From contig NZ_CP025012.1 in assembly GCF_002953715.1 (NCBI RefSeq), positions 62,001-126,000 of the forward strand: a stretch of 64,000 bases of DNA, written 5' to 3'. Each line of letters starts with the position of its first letter. Position 1 is the stretch's first letter. This DNA comes from Rhizobium leguminosarum (GTDB lineage Bacteria; Pseudomonadota; Alphaproteobacteria; Rhizobiales; Rhizobiaceae). Below, one piece after another: positions 26,489-34,666 of this stretch. The notes under the pieces were generated by a model. That model was not told the DNA's origin, did no database searches, and saw nothing but the letters and a program-made list of their open reading frames with translations. A program made the position numbers and the translations under genes.

Positions 26489-27124
26489 ATGGCTGAGAAC
26501 AAGCGGACGGAGACAACCGAAGGCAGGCGGGAACGCAAGCGGCGGCAGACGCGCGAGCGCATCGAGCAGGCGGCGATGACCCTCTTTCTGCAGCGCGGCT
26601 TCGAGGCCACGACGATCGAGGACATCACCGAGGCGGCCGATGTCTCCAAGCGCAGTTTCTTCGATTATTTCCCCTCCAAGGAAGAGGTGGTTTTCGCCTG
26701 GCAGGATGCCTTCGCCGATCGCCTGATGGCGGCGGTCGCGGCAAGGCCGGCGGCAGAATCCTCGGTCGCGGCGGTCGAGGCGGCAATCACCGCAACCGTC
26801 ATCGCCTCGGTTGACGAGCCTGGCCTGGCGCTTGGCGAACTCATCCACCGCACGCCGGCGCTGAGAGCCCGCGACCAGCTGAAATACGCCAGGCTCGAAC
26901 AGAAGCTCGCCGAGGCGCTGCTTCTGCGCAAGGGAAATGACCCGCTCGAGCGGCCCCGCATGCGCCTCCTTGCGGCAATCGTCATCGGTGCGTTGCGCGT
27001 CGGGGCTGAGCTCTGGCAGCAGCGCTCGCCGGGCGCCTCGCTTGAGGATTTCGCCCGGGAGATTTTCGCCGACCTCTGGAAGATGCTGGCGGAATTCGGC
27101 GACGAGGCAAAGACCAGGCTTTGA
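26489..27124 (+). CDS. TetR/AcrR family transcriptional regulator
   Basis: A 211-residue repressor. The helix-turn-helix is at about 25-65 (EQAAMTLFLQRGFEATTIED, then DVSKRSFFDYFPSKEE). The C-terminal part is an all-helical ligand-binding and dimer domain with no recognised subfamily. It follows the PmtA-like gene at 19 bp and precedes an aldo/keto reductase by 309 bp, all on the plus strand. Either neighbour could be its target. No clear palindrome was seen between it and the reductase. Confidence 0.87.
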   Translation: MAENKRTETTEGRRERKRRQTRERIEQAAMTLFLQRGFEATTIEDITEAADVSKRSFFDYFPSKEEVVFAWQDAFADRLMAAVAARPAAESSVAAVEAAITATVIASVDEPGLALGELIHRTPALRARDQLKYARLEQKLAEALLLRKGNDPLERPRMRLLAAIVIGALRVGAELWQQRSPGASLEDFAREIFADLWKMLAEFGDEAKTRL

Positions 27125-27433
27125 CGCAGACCGCCTGAGGATCAGTGCGCTCTCCCCAAGTGTCGGATCGATGTCGATGTTTCCGCTCATCCCTATCATC
27201 AGGGCCCTTTCATCGGAACTGGGCCGTCCTATATGTGCAAGCGTCGCAGCGGCCACATTCTGCTGATCCCCACGATGGGCGGATCATCACCATGGCGGGC
27301 ATCGCTTTCGATCAGGGCAGACATTCGCGCTCGAAGGCATCTCCGAAAGCCTCGGCATTCGTGCCGCGGCTGTTGAACCCGCCTCCGACCGTTCCACCGA
27401 TTTCAATGATTGATTGATAAGAGAGGAAAGACC
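27125..27433. other. intergenic region upstream of the aldo/keto reductase
   Basis: I see no open frame with a ribosome site, no repeat and no strong hairpin. TTGATTGATAAGAGAGGAAAG at the right end (split: TTGATTGATAAG, AGAGGAAAG) supplies the ribosome site of the next gene. It presumably carries that gene's promoter. Confidence 0.4.
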
Positions 27434-28315
27434 ATGTCCAGTTACAACGCAGGAAAGTCAGGCACATTCAAGATCGGCGGCGATATCGAGATCAACCGTC
27501 TCGGTTTCGGCGCCATGCGCGTCACCGGCAAGGGCATCTGGGGCGAGCCTTCCGATCATGCCGAATCCATCCGCACGCTGAAGCGCCTGCCGGAACTCGG
27601 CGTCAACTTCATCGATACGGCCGATTCCTATGGCCCCGATGTCTCCGAATGGCTGATCAAGGAAGCGCTGCATCCCTATGGCGGCAAGTCGGTCATCGCC
27701 ACCAAGGGCGGCTTGACCCGCCACGGTCCCGATATCTGGCTGCCCGTCGGACGTCCGGAATACCTGATCCAGCAGGCGCATAAGAGCCTGCGCAACCTCG
27801 GCGTCGAGCAGATCGATCTCTGGCAGTTGCACAGGATCGATCAGAAGGTGCCGGCCAAGGAACAGTTCGATGCGATCAAATCGCTGCTCGATAGCGGCCT
27901 TATCCGCCATGCGGGTCTGAGCGAGGTGTCCGTTGCCGACATCGAGGCCGCCTCGAAGCATTTCAAGGTCGTGACCGTCCAGAACCGCTACAATCTCGTT
28001 GATCGCACCAGCGAGGACGTGCTCGATTACTGCGCCAAGCACAATATCGGCTTCATCCCGTGGTACCCGCTGGCCGCCGGCGACCTCGCCAAGCCCGGCT
28101 CACTGCTCGATACGATCGCCAAAAAGCACAATGCCGCGCCAAGCCAGATCGCGCTCGCCTGGGTGCTGAAGCGCAGCCCGGTCATGCTGCCGATCCCCGG
28201 CACCTCCAAGGTCAAGCATCTCGAGGAAAACGTCGCGGCCGTCGACATCACCCTCTCGAACGAGGAATTCTCCGCCCTCGACGCCGAAGGCCGGAAGCTC
28301 TTCAAGGCTGCTTGA
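27434..28315 (+). CDS. aldo/keto reductase
   Basis: A 293-residue NADPH-dependent (beta/alpha)8 oxidoreductase of the AKR family. The catalytic Asp and Tyr are in [10 protein letters not shown], about residue 60. The catalytic Lys is in VIATKGG and the His in QLHRID. The NADPH site is [15 protein letters not shown] near the C-terminus. It would reduce aldehydes or ketones in the cytoplasm. ATG 27434 is chosen because AGAGGAAAGACC precedes it. A RIME element follows. The specific substrate cannot be told from the sequence. Confidence 0.9.
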   Translation: MSSYNAGKSGTFKIGGDIEINRLGFGAMRVTGKGIWGEPSDHAESIRTLKRLPELGVNFIDTADSYGPDVSEWLIKEALHPYGGKSVIATKGGLTRHGPDIWLPVGRPEYLIQQAHKSLRNLGVEQIDLWQLHRIDQKVPAKEQFDAIKSLLDSGLIRHAGLSEVSVADIEAASKHFKVVTVQNRYNLVDRTSEDVLDYCAKHNIGFIPWYPLAAGDLAKPGSLLDTIAKKHNAAPSQIALAWVLKRSPVMLPIPGTSKVKHLEENVAAVDITLSNEEFSALDAEGRKLFKAA

Positions 28316-28349
28316 CGGGCGAACCCACGGCTTTCCGGTTTGCGCGGAT

Positions 28350-28530
28350 GGCTGCCCCTCACCCTAACCCTCTCCCCGTTCTGACGGGGAGAGGGGGACG
28401 TGCCCTGCGAGAGGTAACGGGAATCGAGAGGGCGCGGCATATCCCCTTCGCCCCGTTGACGGGGGTCCGAAGGACGGGTCGATACCCGTGGCTCGACCCC
28501 GGTTGGTGCCGGCAGGCGGATGAGGGGCAA
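28350..28530. repeat. RIME-type element, copy 2, with extra GGGTCCGAAGGACGGGTCGA module
   Basis: It has the standard ends (GGCTGCCCCTCACCCTAACC and GGATGAGGGGCAAGCC) and palindromes. An additional block, GGTCCGAAGGACGGGTCGA and CGTGGCTCGACCC, sits between the second palindrome and the right end. The same block, reversed, is present only in copy 5 (61694-61876). Confidence 0.85.
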
Positions 28531-28709
28531 GCCATCGGCGATCCCCGAGGCTCCAAATTTTCGGCATAATTTTGACCATCCGGTCAAACATGCTGCAAAA
28601 TGAGGCGGTGACCTGTTATTTTGAGGGCAAGCATTGCGCCCAGTGCATTGCTGCATTGCGGTATTTTCGCTATTCCGAATCAAAAGAATTGGCTATTACT
28701 ATCTTCGTA

Positions 28710-28823
28710 AGCAGCGCACTCCTCCTCCCAGCGCTCTTACATCGGACTGACAACACTCCTCCTCCCAGTTGTCAGTCAGGATCAAGAGCCCGGCGCACCT
28801 CCTCCCGCGTCGGGCTTTTTTCT
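28710..28823 (+). ncRNA. trans-acting sRNA with three anti-Shine-Dalgarno hairpin loops (alpha-proteobacterial aSD family)
   Basis: There are three successive hairpins. HP1 has arms AGCGC (28713-28717) and GCGCT (28731-28735). HP2 has a perfect 10-bp stem GACTGACAAC / GTTGTCAGTC (28745-28754, 28768-28777). HP3 has GCCCGGCGC / GCGTCGGGC (28788-28796, 28807-28815) with one G-U pair, followed by TTTTTT, making it the terminator. HP1 and HP2 carry the identical 13-nt loop ACTCCTCCTCCCA, and HP3 has ACCTCCTCCC. The CCTCC loops are complementary to Shine-Dalgarno GGAGG. This matches my memory of the rhizobial alpha-r14 type (for example NfeR1), which acts on mRNAs of transport and metabolic genes. 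The 5' end is uncertain by several bases. It is not protein-coding. Confidence 0.85.
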
Positions 28824-29029
28824 TTTCCCCCAAGTCTCTCCCCCCAAAGTCTCTTGCCCCCAAGTCGAAATCGATCAATTGCCGATCCGGGCAACCCTGG
28901 TCCTGCGGTTTTCACGAGGGATTGCGCAAAACAAAGGCTTCCACCTCCCGCGGTTTGACTCGGCAAGCCACGTCGGACTATTTGAACGGGCGCCGCCTGT
29001 CCGGTGCGTGAACCGATTGGAGTTTGGTC

Positions 29030-30307
29030 ATGATCGGCAAAAGGCGCGCCGCGCGCGCGGCCCTGACAGGTCTTCTGGTTGCAACGATGGTGCTCGCCGG
29101 CTGCGGCGGCAGGCCGGTCGGTGTCATGCAGGCGGCCGGCACCGTCGCCCCCGGCACCTCCAAGGTCGATCTTCTCGTCGCGACGACGCGCGCTGCCGAC
29201 GACAATCCCGCCGTGCTTTTCTCCGGTGAGCGCGGCACCGGGCTCGCCGTCAATGCCGTCGATGTCTCCATCCCGCCGGAAGCCAATCGCAAGGTCGGCC
29301 AGGTGCAATGGCCAAGCCGCCTGCCGGCCGATCCGCTGCGCGATTTCGTCACCGTTTCCGTCGATCCCCTGGAAGGCGAGCGGGCCGGCGAGACCTGGCT
29401 GAAGACCCATATGCCGAAGAGCCGCCGGGTGCTGGTCTTCGTGCACGGCTTCAACAATCGCTATGAGGATGCCGTCTACCGCTTCGCGCAGATCGTCCAT
29501 GATTCGCATGCCGACGTCGCGCCCGTCGTCTTCACCTGGCCGTCGCGCGGCAGCATCTTCGATTATAATTACGACAAGGAAAGCACCAACTATTCCCGCG
29601 ACGCGCTGGAGGAATTGTTGACCCGCACCGCCGCCAATCCTGCTGTCAGCGATGTCACCATCATGGCCCATTCGATGGGCACGTGGCTCACCGTCGAAGC
29701 GCTCAGGCAGATGGCGATCCGCAACGGTCATGTCGCTCCGAAGATCAACAATGTCATCCTCGCTTCGCCGGATCTCGATGTCGACGTCTTCGGCCGCCAG
29801 TTCGCCAGCCTCGGCAAGGAAAGGCCGCACTTCACCATCTTCGTCTCGCAGGACGACCGGGCTCTGGCGCTGTCGCGGCGCATCTCCGGCAATGTCGACC
29901 GGCTCGGCCAGATCGATCCCTCCGTCGAACCCTATCGCAGCAAGCTCGAGGCGGCCGGCATCACCGTGCTCGATCTCACCAAGCTCAAGGGCGGCGACCG
30001 GCTGAACCACGGCAAGTTCGCTGAAAGCCCTGAGGTGGTGAAGCTGATCGGCGACCGGCTGATTGCCGGCCAGACGATCACCGATTCCAATGTCGGGCTC
30101 GGAGAGGCCGTCGGCGCGGTGGCGATGGGCGCTGCCCAGACGGCCGGAAGTGCTGTCAGCGTGGCCGTCAGCACGCCGATCGCGATCTTCGATCCGCGCA
30201 CCCGGCGCAACTATGATGCCCAGCTGAAGCGTCTCGGCCAGTCGATGAACAATACCGTCGGTTCGGTCGGCGACAGCGTCGGCGCCGGCCTGCCGGAAAG
30301 CCAGTAA
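29030..30307 (+). CDS. alpha/beta hydrolase lipoprotein (DUF900 family)
   Basis: A 425-residue protein with a lipoprotein signal: lipobox VLAGC, Cys at about residue 25. The hydrolase core begins with the oxyanion region VLVFVHGFNNRYEDA (about 137-151). The nucleophile elbow is MAHSMGTW with Ser near residue 213, and the acid/His region follows ASPDLDVDVF and HGKF. DUF900 members are esterase/lipase-like with no defined substrate. The C-terminal 60 residues are Gly/Ser/Val-rich and likely flexible. ATG 29030 is chosen (GGAG 10 bases upstream); a TTG two codons earlier is unnecessary. A short palindromic repeat follows. Confidence 0.83.
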   Translation: MIGKRRAARAALTGLLVATMVLAGCGGRPVGVMQAAGTVAPGTSKVDLLVATTRAADDNPAVLFSGERGTGLAVNAVDVSIPPEANRKVGQVQWPSRLPADPLRDFVTVSVDPLEGERAGETWLKTHMPKSRRVLVFVHGFNNRYEDAVYRFAQIVHDSHADVAPVVFTWPSRGSIFDYNYDKESTNYSRDALEELLTRTAANPAVSDVTIMAHSMGTWLTVEALRQMAIRNGHVAPKINNVILASPDLDVDVFGRQFASLGKERPHFTIFVSQDDRALALSRRISGNVDRLGQIDPSVEPYRSKLEAAGITVLDLTKLKGGDRLNHGKFAESPEVVKLIGDRLIAGQTITDSNVGLGEAVGAVAMGAAQTAGSAVSVAVSTPIAIFDPRTRRNYDAQLKRLGQSMNNTVGSVGDSVGAGLPESQ

Positions 30308-30316
30308 AAATTCCAC

Positions 30317-30376
30317 AGAGCAATTCCAGCAAAAGTGCACAGCGGTTTTGCGTTTCGGAATTGCGAAAAACAAAGA
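30317..30376. repeat. short palindromic intergenic repeat
   Basis: AGAGCAATTCCAGCAAAAG and TTTCGGAATTGCG form the arms around GTGCACAGCGG. It is closely similar to the left unit of the repeat at 9650. Confidence 0.7.
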
Positions 30377-30401
30377 GATCTCTAGGCATGGCATCTTGAT
30401 G

Positions 30402-30411
30402 TGATATATCA
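30402..30411. promoter_or_regulatory. candidate GntR-type operator TGATATATCA
   Basis: A perfect 10-bp palindrome TGATATATCA lies 45 bp before the first gene of the hydroxyproline-like operon. Sites of this kind are bound by FadR-subfamily GntR regulators, and rhizobial hydroxyproline genes are known to be controlled by a GntR protein (HypR). No GntR gene is in the window, so the link is inference. Confidence 0.4.
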
Positions 30412-30455
30412 GATTCACGACGGCAATTCTGTCTGCCGTGCGATGGATTGATGGC

Positions 30456-31706
30456 ATGGCGGATGAGACGAAGAAGAGTGTGGCGGTCGTCGGCGCGGGC
30501 GTGATCGGCGCCTCGATCGCTTTCGAGCTGCAGCGGCGCGGCCTTGACGTGACGCTGATCGACAAGGGCGAGCCGGGTCGCGGCACCTCTTTCGGCAATA
30601 TGGCAAGCATCGCGCTGGATTTTGCCGCCGGTTCCGGCCCTTCGACCTGGAAGAAGATCCCTGGCTGGCTGCTCGATCCGGAAGGCCCGGTCTGGCTGCG
30701 GCCCTCCTATGCCGCCAGAATGCTGCCCTGGTTCCTGCGCTTCCTCGCCGCCGGGCGGCCCTCGCGTCTCCGAGAGATCGAAGATGCCGGCATGAGCCTG
30801 TCCAACCGCACGCTCAGCGATTTCAGACAGATGCTCCAGGCGATCGGCGCAACCGAGTTGATGACCGAGGAGGGTTGCCTGGCGATCTACGAGACGGAGG
30901 CGGAATTCGCCGCCGATCGCGGCCATCTCGCCATGATGCAGCGCTACGGCCTCGAATTCGAGGTTTTGAGCAACGGCGCCATCCAATATTACGAACCCAC
31001 GCTTTCGCCGGCGATCGCCAAAGCCGTGCTGCTCCCCGACAACAAGTCGATCCGCGACCCCTATAAGCTCGTGGTGAAACTCACCGACGCCGCAAAGGCT
31101 GCGGGCACGACTTTCGTTTCCGGCTCTGTGCGGAATATCGAGCGCCGGGGCGATGGCGTCGCCGTCGTTCTCCTCGAGGATGGCAGGCGTATCGAGGCGG
31201 GTTCGGTCGTGCTTGCCGCCGGCGTCCACACCCGTTTCCTTGCCGAAAAGCTCGGCGAGCCGATCCCGCTCGAAACCGAGCGCGGCTATCACACGCAGAT
31301 CATGAAGCCCGGCATCTCCATGCGCTATTCGGTGATCTGGCCGCATCGCGCCTTCATGGTGACGCCGACGGCGGGCGGCATTCGTGTCGGCGGCAATGTC
31401 GAGCTCGCCGGTCTCGCTGCCGCGCCGGATTTCCGCCGTCCGCGGGTGCTGGTGCGCCATGCCCAGCGCGCGCTGCCCGGCCTGAAGGTCGAGGAGAGGA
31501 CGGAATGGATGGGGCATCGCCCGGCGCTGCCCGATACGATCCCGATCATTTCGCCATCGTCGAAAATGCCCGGTGTTTTTTATGCGACCGGCCACGGCCA
31601 TCTCGGCCTGACCTTTTCGGCAACGACAGCGCTGGTGATCGCCGATATGGTGACCGGGCTCAAACCATCCCTCGATGTGACCCCGTTCCGCATAGACCGC
31701 TATTAG
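30456..31706 (+). CDS. FAD-dependent D-amino-acid oxidase/dehydrogenase (DadA / D-hydroxyproline dehydrogenase-like)
   Basis: A 416-residue DAO-family flavoprotein. The N-terminal dinucleotide motif is VVGAGVIGASIAFELQRRG (about 9-27). The central region has SIRDPYKLVVKL and VVLAAGVHT. The C-terminal FAD contacts are GGIRVGGNVEL and ATGHGHLGLT. The GHGHLGLT form is typical of DadA-like dehydrogenases of D-amino acids that pass electrons to the respiratory chain. The following genes (SDR, proline-racemase family) suggest a substrate such as cis-4-hydroxy-D-proline or a related imino acid. ATG 30456 is used; upstream in-frame GTG 30438 is less likely. First gene of a three-gene operon. Confidence 0.82.
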   Translation: MADETKKSVAVVGAGVIGASIAFELQRRGLDVTLIDKGEPGRGTSFGNMASIALDFAAGSGPSTWKKIPGWLLDPEGPVWLRPSYAARMLPWFLRFLAAGRPSRLREIEDAGMSLSNRTLSDFRQMLQAIGATELMTEEGCLAIYETEAEFAADRGHLAMMQRYGLEFEVLSNGAIQYYEPTLSPAIAKAVLLPDNKSIRDPYKLVVKLTDAAKAAGTTFVSGSVRNIERRGDGVAVVLLEDGRRIEAGSVVLAAGVHTRFLAEKLGEPIPLETERGYHTQIMKPGISMRYSVIWPHRAFMVTPTAGGIRVGGNVELAGLAAAPDFRRPRVLVRHAQRALPGLKVEERTEWMGHRPALPDTIPIISPSSKMPGVFYATGHGHLGLTFSATTALVIADMVTGLKPSLDVTPFRIDRY

Positions 31707-31715
31707 GAGGCCCCG

Positions 31716-32426
31716 ATGTCCGAAACCACCAAACCCGTTGCGCTGATCACCGGCGGCGGCCGCGGCATGGGCGAGGCGATCGCCCGCGAGCTTTCCGCGC
31801 AGGGCTATCAGCTGGCGCTGATGTCGCCGTCGGAAAGCTGTGAGAAGCTGGCGGCCGAACTCGGCGGTGTCGCCTCGCGCGGCGTGGCCGAAAAGGCCGA
31901 GGATCTCAAGGCGATCTTCGACCTGACGATGAAGACCTATGGCCGCATCGACGCCGTCGTCAACCTGAGCGGCCATCCACCGAAGGGCGACCTGCTCGAT
32001 ATTTCGGACGAGAACTGGACGCTCGGTTCCGACATGATGATCCTGTCGCTGGTGCGCATGGCCCGCCTGGTGACGCCGGTCATGCTGAAACAGGGCAAGG
32101 GCGCCTTCGTCAACATTACCACCTTCGCGGCCTACGAGCCGTCGCTGGTCTTCCCGGTTTCCTGCACCTACCGCGCCGCCGCCGGCGCCTTCACCAAGCT
32201 CTATTCCGATCGTTATGCGGCCGACAATATCCGCATGAACTGCATCCTGCCGGGTTATATCGACAGTCTCAACCACAAGCCCGAGACCGCCGAGAAGGTG
32301 CCGATGAAGCGCATCGGCCATGTGGAGGAGATCGCCAAGACCGCGGCCTTCCTGCTCTCCGACGGCGCGGGTTATATCACCGGCCAGAATATTCGCGTCG
32401 ATGGCGGCGTCACCCGTCACGTCTGA
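31716..32426 (+). CDS. SDR-family protein with altered active site
   Basis: A 236-residue Rossmann protein of the short-chain dehydrogenase family. The cofactor motif is TGGGRGMGEAIA (about 12-23), and the NAG-like motif reads NLSG (83-86). The expected catalytic YxxxK reads Y152-R-A-A-A156: the Lys is replaced by Ala, and no Lys occurs until residue 161. The usual Ser about 13 residues before Tyr is also not evident. The C-terminal VDGG is normal. Activity as a standard oxidoreductase is doubtful; it may use another chemistry, such as dehydratase-like or binding only. It is 9 bp after the FAD gene and 15 bp before the racemase gene, so clearly in the same operon. Confidence 0.8.
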   Translation: MSETTKPVALITGGGRGMGEAIARELSAQGYQLALMSPSESCEKLAAELGGVASRGVAEKAEDLKAIFDLTMKTYGRIDAVVNLSGHPPKGDLLDISDENWTLGSDMMILSLVRMARLVTPVMLKQGKGAFVNITTFAAYEPSLVFPVSCTYRAAAGAFTKLYSDRYAADNIRMNCILPGYIDSLNHKPETAEKVPMKRIGHVEEIAKTAAFLLSDGAGYITGQNIRVDGGVTRHV

Positions 32427-32441
32427 TCTGGAGTTTTCGAT

Positions 32442-33479
32442 ATGAGATGGAAGCGCACCATCCAGCTGCTGGATGTCCATGCCGAAGGTGAGATCGGCCG
32501 CGTCGCGATTGGCGGCGTGCCGAAGATCCCAGGCGATACCATTGCCGCCCAGCTGCATTGGCTGAACACCGATCCGAAGGGTGACGAACTGCGCCGCTTC
32601 CTCTGCCTGGAGCCGCGCGGCGCGCCGATCGGCTCGGTCAACCTGCTGCTGCCGGCACGGCACCCGGAGGCGGACGCCGCCTTCATCATCCTGCAGCCCG
32701 ACCAGGCGCATGCGAGCTCCGGCTCGAACTCGATCTGCGTCACCACGGCACTGCTCGAATCCGGCATCGTCGAGATGAAGGAGCCGGAGACGACAGTCAC
32801 GCTCGAAACCGCCGCCGGCCTCGTCAAGGCGACGGCGACCTGCCGCGACGGGCGCTGCGAGAAGGTCAAGCTGACCATGGTGCCGTCCTTCGTCCATGAG
32901 CTCGATGTCGCAATCGACACGCCGCATTGGGGAAAGATCAAGGCCGACATCTGCTATGGCGGCATCTTCTATGCGCTGGTCGATGTCGGCCAGATCAATC
33001 TGACGATCGAGAAGGCCAATGCCGCCGGCCTCGTCCAGGCCGGCATGGTCCTCAAGGAGCTGATCAACCGCGACATCAAGGTCGTTCATCCCGAGATCCC
33101 GGCGATCTCGGGCGTCGCCTATGTCATGTTCCGTGATACCGAAGCCGATGGCACGGTGCGCACCTGCACCACCATGTGGCCAGGCCGGGCCGACCGCTCG
33201 CCCTGCGGCACCGGCAATTCCGCCAATCTCGCCACGCTTTATGCCCGCGGCAAGGCCAAGGTCGGCGACATCTTCACCTCGAAGTCGATCATCGGCTCCG
33301 AATTCGAAGTCGGCCTCCAGGCGGTGACCGAAGTGGCCGGCCGCCCCGCCGTCATCCCCACCATCACCGGCCGCGGCTTCACCTTCGGCCTGACCCAGGT
33401 GGCCTTGGACCCTTTCGATCCGCATCCGAACGGTTTTGCGCTGACGGATGTCTGGGGGCCATCGGCGGGAGAGATTTGA
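32442..33479 (+). CDS. proline racemase superfamily protein (Ser/Cys active-site subgroup)
   Basis: A 345-residue protein of the proline racemase / 4-hydroxyproline epimerase / trans-3-hydroxyproline dehydratase superfamily. In standard epimerases two Cys act as acid/base. Here the first motif (usually MCGHGxI) reads SSGSNSI at 92-98, so the first Cys is Ser93 and the His is Ser95. The second motif is intact, DRSPCGTG with Cys254. Ser/Cys members are reported to have 4-hydroxyproline epimerase and/or trans-3-hydroxyproline dehydratase activity, so the exact reaction is open. With the upstream FAD dehydrogenase, imino-acid catabolism is the likely role. No transporter or downstream hyp genes are adjacent. 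Confidence 0.8.
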   Translation: MRWKRTIQLLDVHAEGEIGRVAIGGVPKIPGDTIAAQLHWLNTDPKGDELRRFLCLEPRGAPIGSVNLLLPARHPEADAAFIILQPDQAHASSGSNSICVTTALLESGIVEMKEPETTVTLETAAGLVKATATCRDGRCEKVKLTMVPSFVHELDVAIDTPHWGKIKADICYGGIFYALVDVGQINLTIEKANAAGLVQAGMVLKELINRDIKVVHPEIPAISGVAYVMFRDTEADGTVRTCTTMWPGRADRSPCGTGNSANLATLYARGKAKVGDIFTSKSIIGSEFEVGLQAVTEVAGRPAVIPTITGRGFTFGLTQVALDPFDPHPNGFALTDVWGPSAGEI

Positions 33480-33641
33480 ACGTTCAGGACAGTGTGAGCG
33501 ATCTTCTATAGCGCGCAAAAACACCCGGCGCAGGCCGCAAGATCAACTGGTCCATAGTGACGACGTGGGCCGCGTTGACAAGATGGCTAATTACGTCGAA
33601 CCGTGTCCTCGACGTTTCACCGATAGGCACGCGATAGAACC

Positions 33642-34040
33642 ATGCAAGTATCAAGTCCCCAAGAGGCCTACCCTCAGATAGGAACCGTTGCCAATCCCGC
33701 AGTGCTGTACGACGGGAACGACGCTTTCGTGTGCTATGAAGCCTCTGCGCGCGGGGGAGGCTACAATGTCGTGCTCAAATTCGGTGAGGTGATCGATTTC
33801 CGAATAACCCCCATGAACGTTCACGGCCTGAGAGAGTGCAGGTACCCGGTCAATCCGTGGGCTTTCAATGAGATTATTGGCGGTGAGGAGACAGCCAAAT
33901 GGAAGGTCCTCAATCCACGACTTTGGCTTATATCTTTCAATGACGTCATGATCGAAGTGATCTTCGAGACGGTGTCTCTCATCAGCCAAGACGCAGAAGG
34001 CGGTCCACAACATAAAACGCTGATTGGCGCCCTGCGATGA
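33642..34040 (+). CDS. hypothetical protein, first of an overlapping pair
   Basis: A 132-residue soluble protein, mixed alpha/beta by appearance (AVLYDGNDAFVCYEASARG, then VVLKFGEVIDFRITP). There is no signal peptide and no recognised family. The ATG has no strong ribosome site. The stop overlaps the next start by 4 bp, so the two proteins are made together. GC is lower than in the flanking operon, suggesting acquisition. Function unknown; a toxin-immunity or antitoxin-like role is conceivable from size and coupling only. Confidence 0.6.
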   Translation: MQVSSPQEAYPQIGTVANPAVLYDGNDAFVCYEASARGGGYNVVLKFGEVIDFRITPMNVHGLRECRYPVNPWAFNEIIGGEETAKWKVLNPRLWLISFNDVMIEVIFETVSLISQDAEGGPQHKTLIGALR

Positions 34041-34387
34041 GCGATATCGAAACTATTACCCTGTGGCGTCCGGTCGGGCCTGAGGAACTGGCACTTATTC
34101 GTGATCTCGACATGCGCGGATTTCCTCCGCGCTTGCCAGACCAGCCGATCTTTTATCCTGTGCTGTCGGAAGATTATGCCATCAAGATCGCGCGCGACTG
34201 GAATGTGCCGAGAAGCGGGTCAGGCTTCGTCACGAAGTTTGACGTGAGAAAGGATTACCTCGACGGCCATGCGGTTCAGCAAGCGGGCGGCCGGGCGCAT
34301 CTCGAATATTGGATATCTGCCGAGGAGATGGATCAGTTCAACGCGGCGATCGTCGGAACGATCAAGGTCACGAAGACCTTTCCGTAA
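34037..34387 (+). CDS. ADP-ribosylation/crystallin J1-like small protein
   Basis: A 116-residue protein resembling a small family often labelled ADP-ribosylation/crystallin J1. Typical stretches are TLWRPVGPEELALIRD at the start, FPPRLPDQPIFYPVLSEDYA (about 32-51) and IARDWNV, with LEYWISAEEMDQFNAAIVG near the end. Despite the label, no ADP-ribosylhydrolase active site is present in so short a protein. It is translationally coupled to the preceding hypothetical gene. The family label is from memory of similar sequences; biochemical role unknown. Confidence 0.6.
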   Translation: MSDIETITLWRPVGPEELALIRDLDMRGFPPRLPDQPIFYPVLSEDYAIKIARDWNVPRSGSGFVTKFDVRKDYLDGHAVQQAGGRAHLEYWISAEEMDQFNAAIVGTIKVTKTFP

Positions 34388-34430
34388 CCGCTTCCCGCCG
34401 GCGTCGTCCTGACGGGACGGTTCGCGCGAA

Positions 34431-34577
34431 TGGCTGCCCCTCACCCTAACCCTCTCCCCGTAAAAACGGGGAGAGGGGACGTGCCATACAAGAGGCCAAT
34501 GGCGAACGGAAAGGGCGCGGCATATCCCCTTCGCCCCGCAAGCGGGGAGAAGGTGGCGGCAGCCGGATGAGGGGCAG
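34431..34577. repeat. RIME-type element, copy 3
   Basis: TGGCTGCCCCTCACCCTAAC at the left, palindromes CTCTCCCCGT / ACGGGGAGAG and CGCCCCGC / GCGGGGAG, and GGATGAGGGGCAG at the right. It is the most regular copy, without the extra module. Confidence 0.87.
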
Positions 34578-34666
34578 CGGCACGCGCCGACGATATTACC
34601 AAGCTTCCGCGACCGATTGGCCAAAGGTGACGCAGGAGCATTCGCGTAACGATATTCGAAACGCGG

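Noticed and set aside
28350..28530. RIME elements as CRISPR repeats or insertion sequences
   Set aside because: Copies are dispersed singly, have no regular spacers, no transposase and no clear target-site duplication.
30168..33524. 1118-codon open frame on the minus strand
   Set aside because: It is wholly antisense to the hydroxyproline-like operon, whose three proteins are recognisable. The translation is Arg/Asp/His-rich shadow sequence of high-GC codons.
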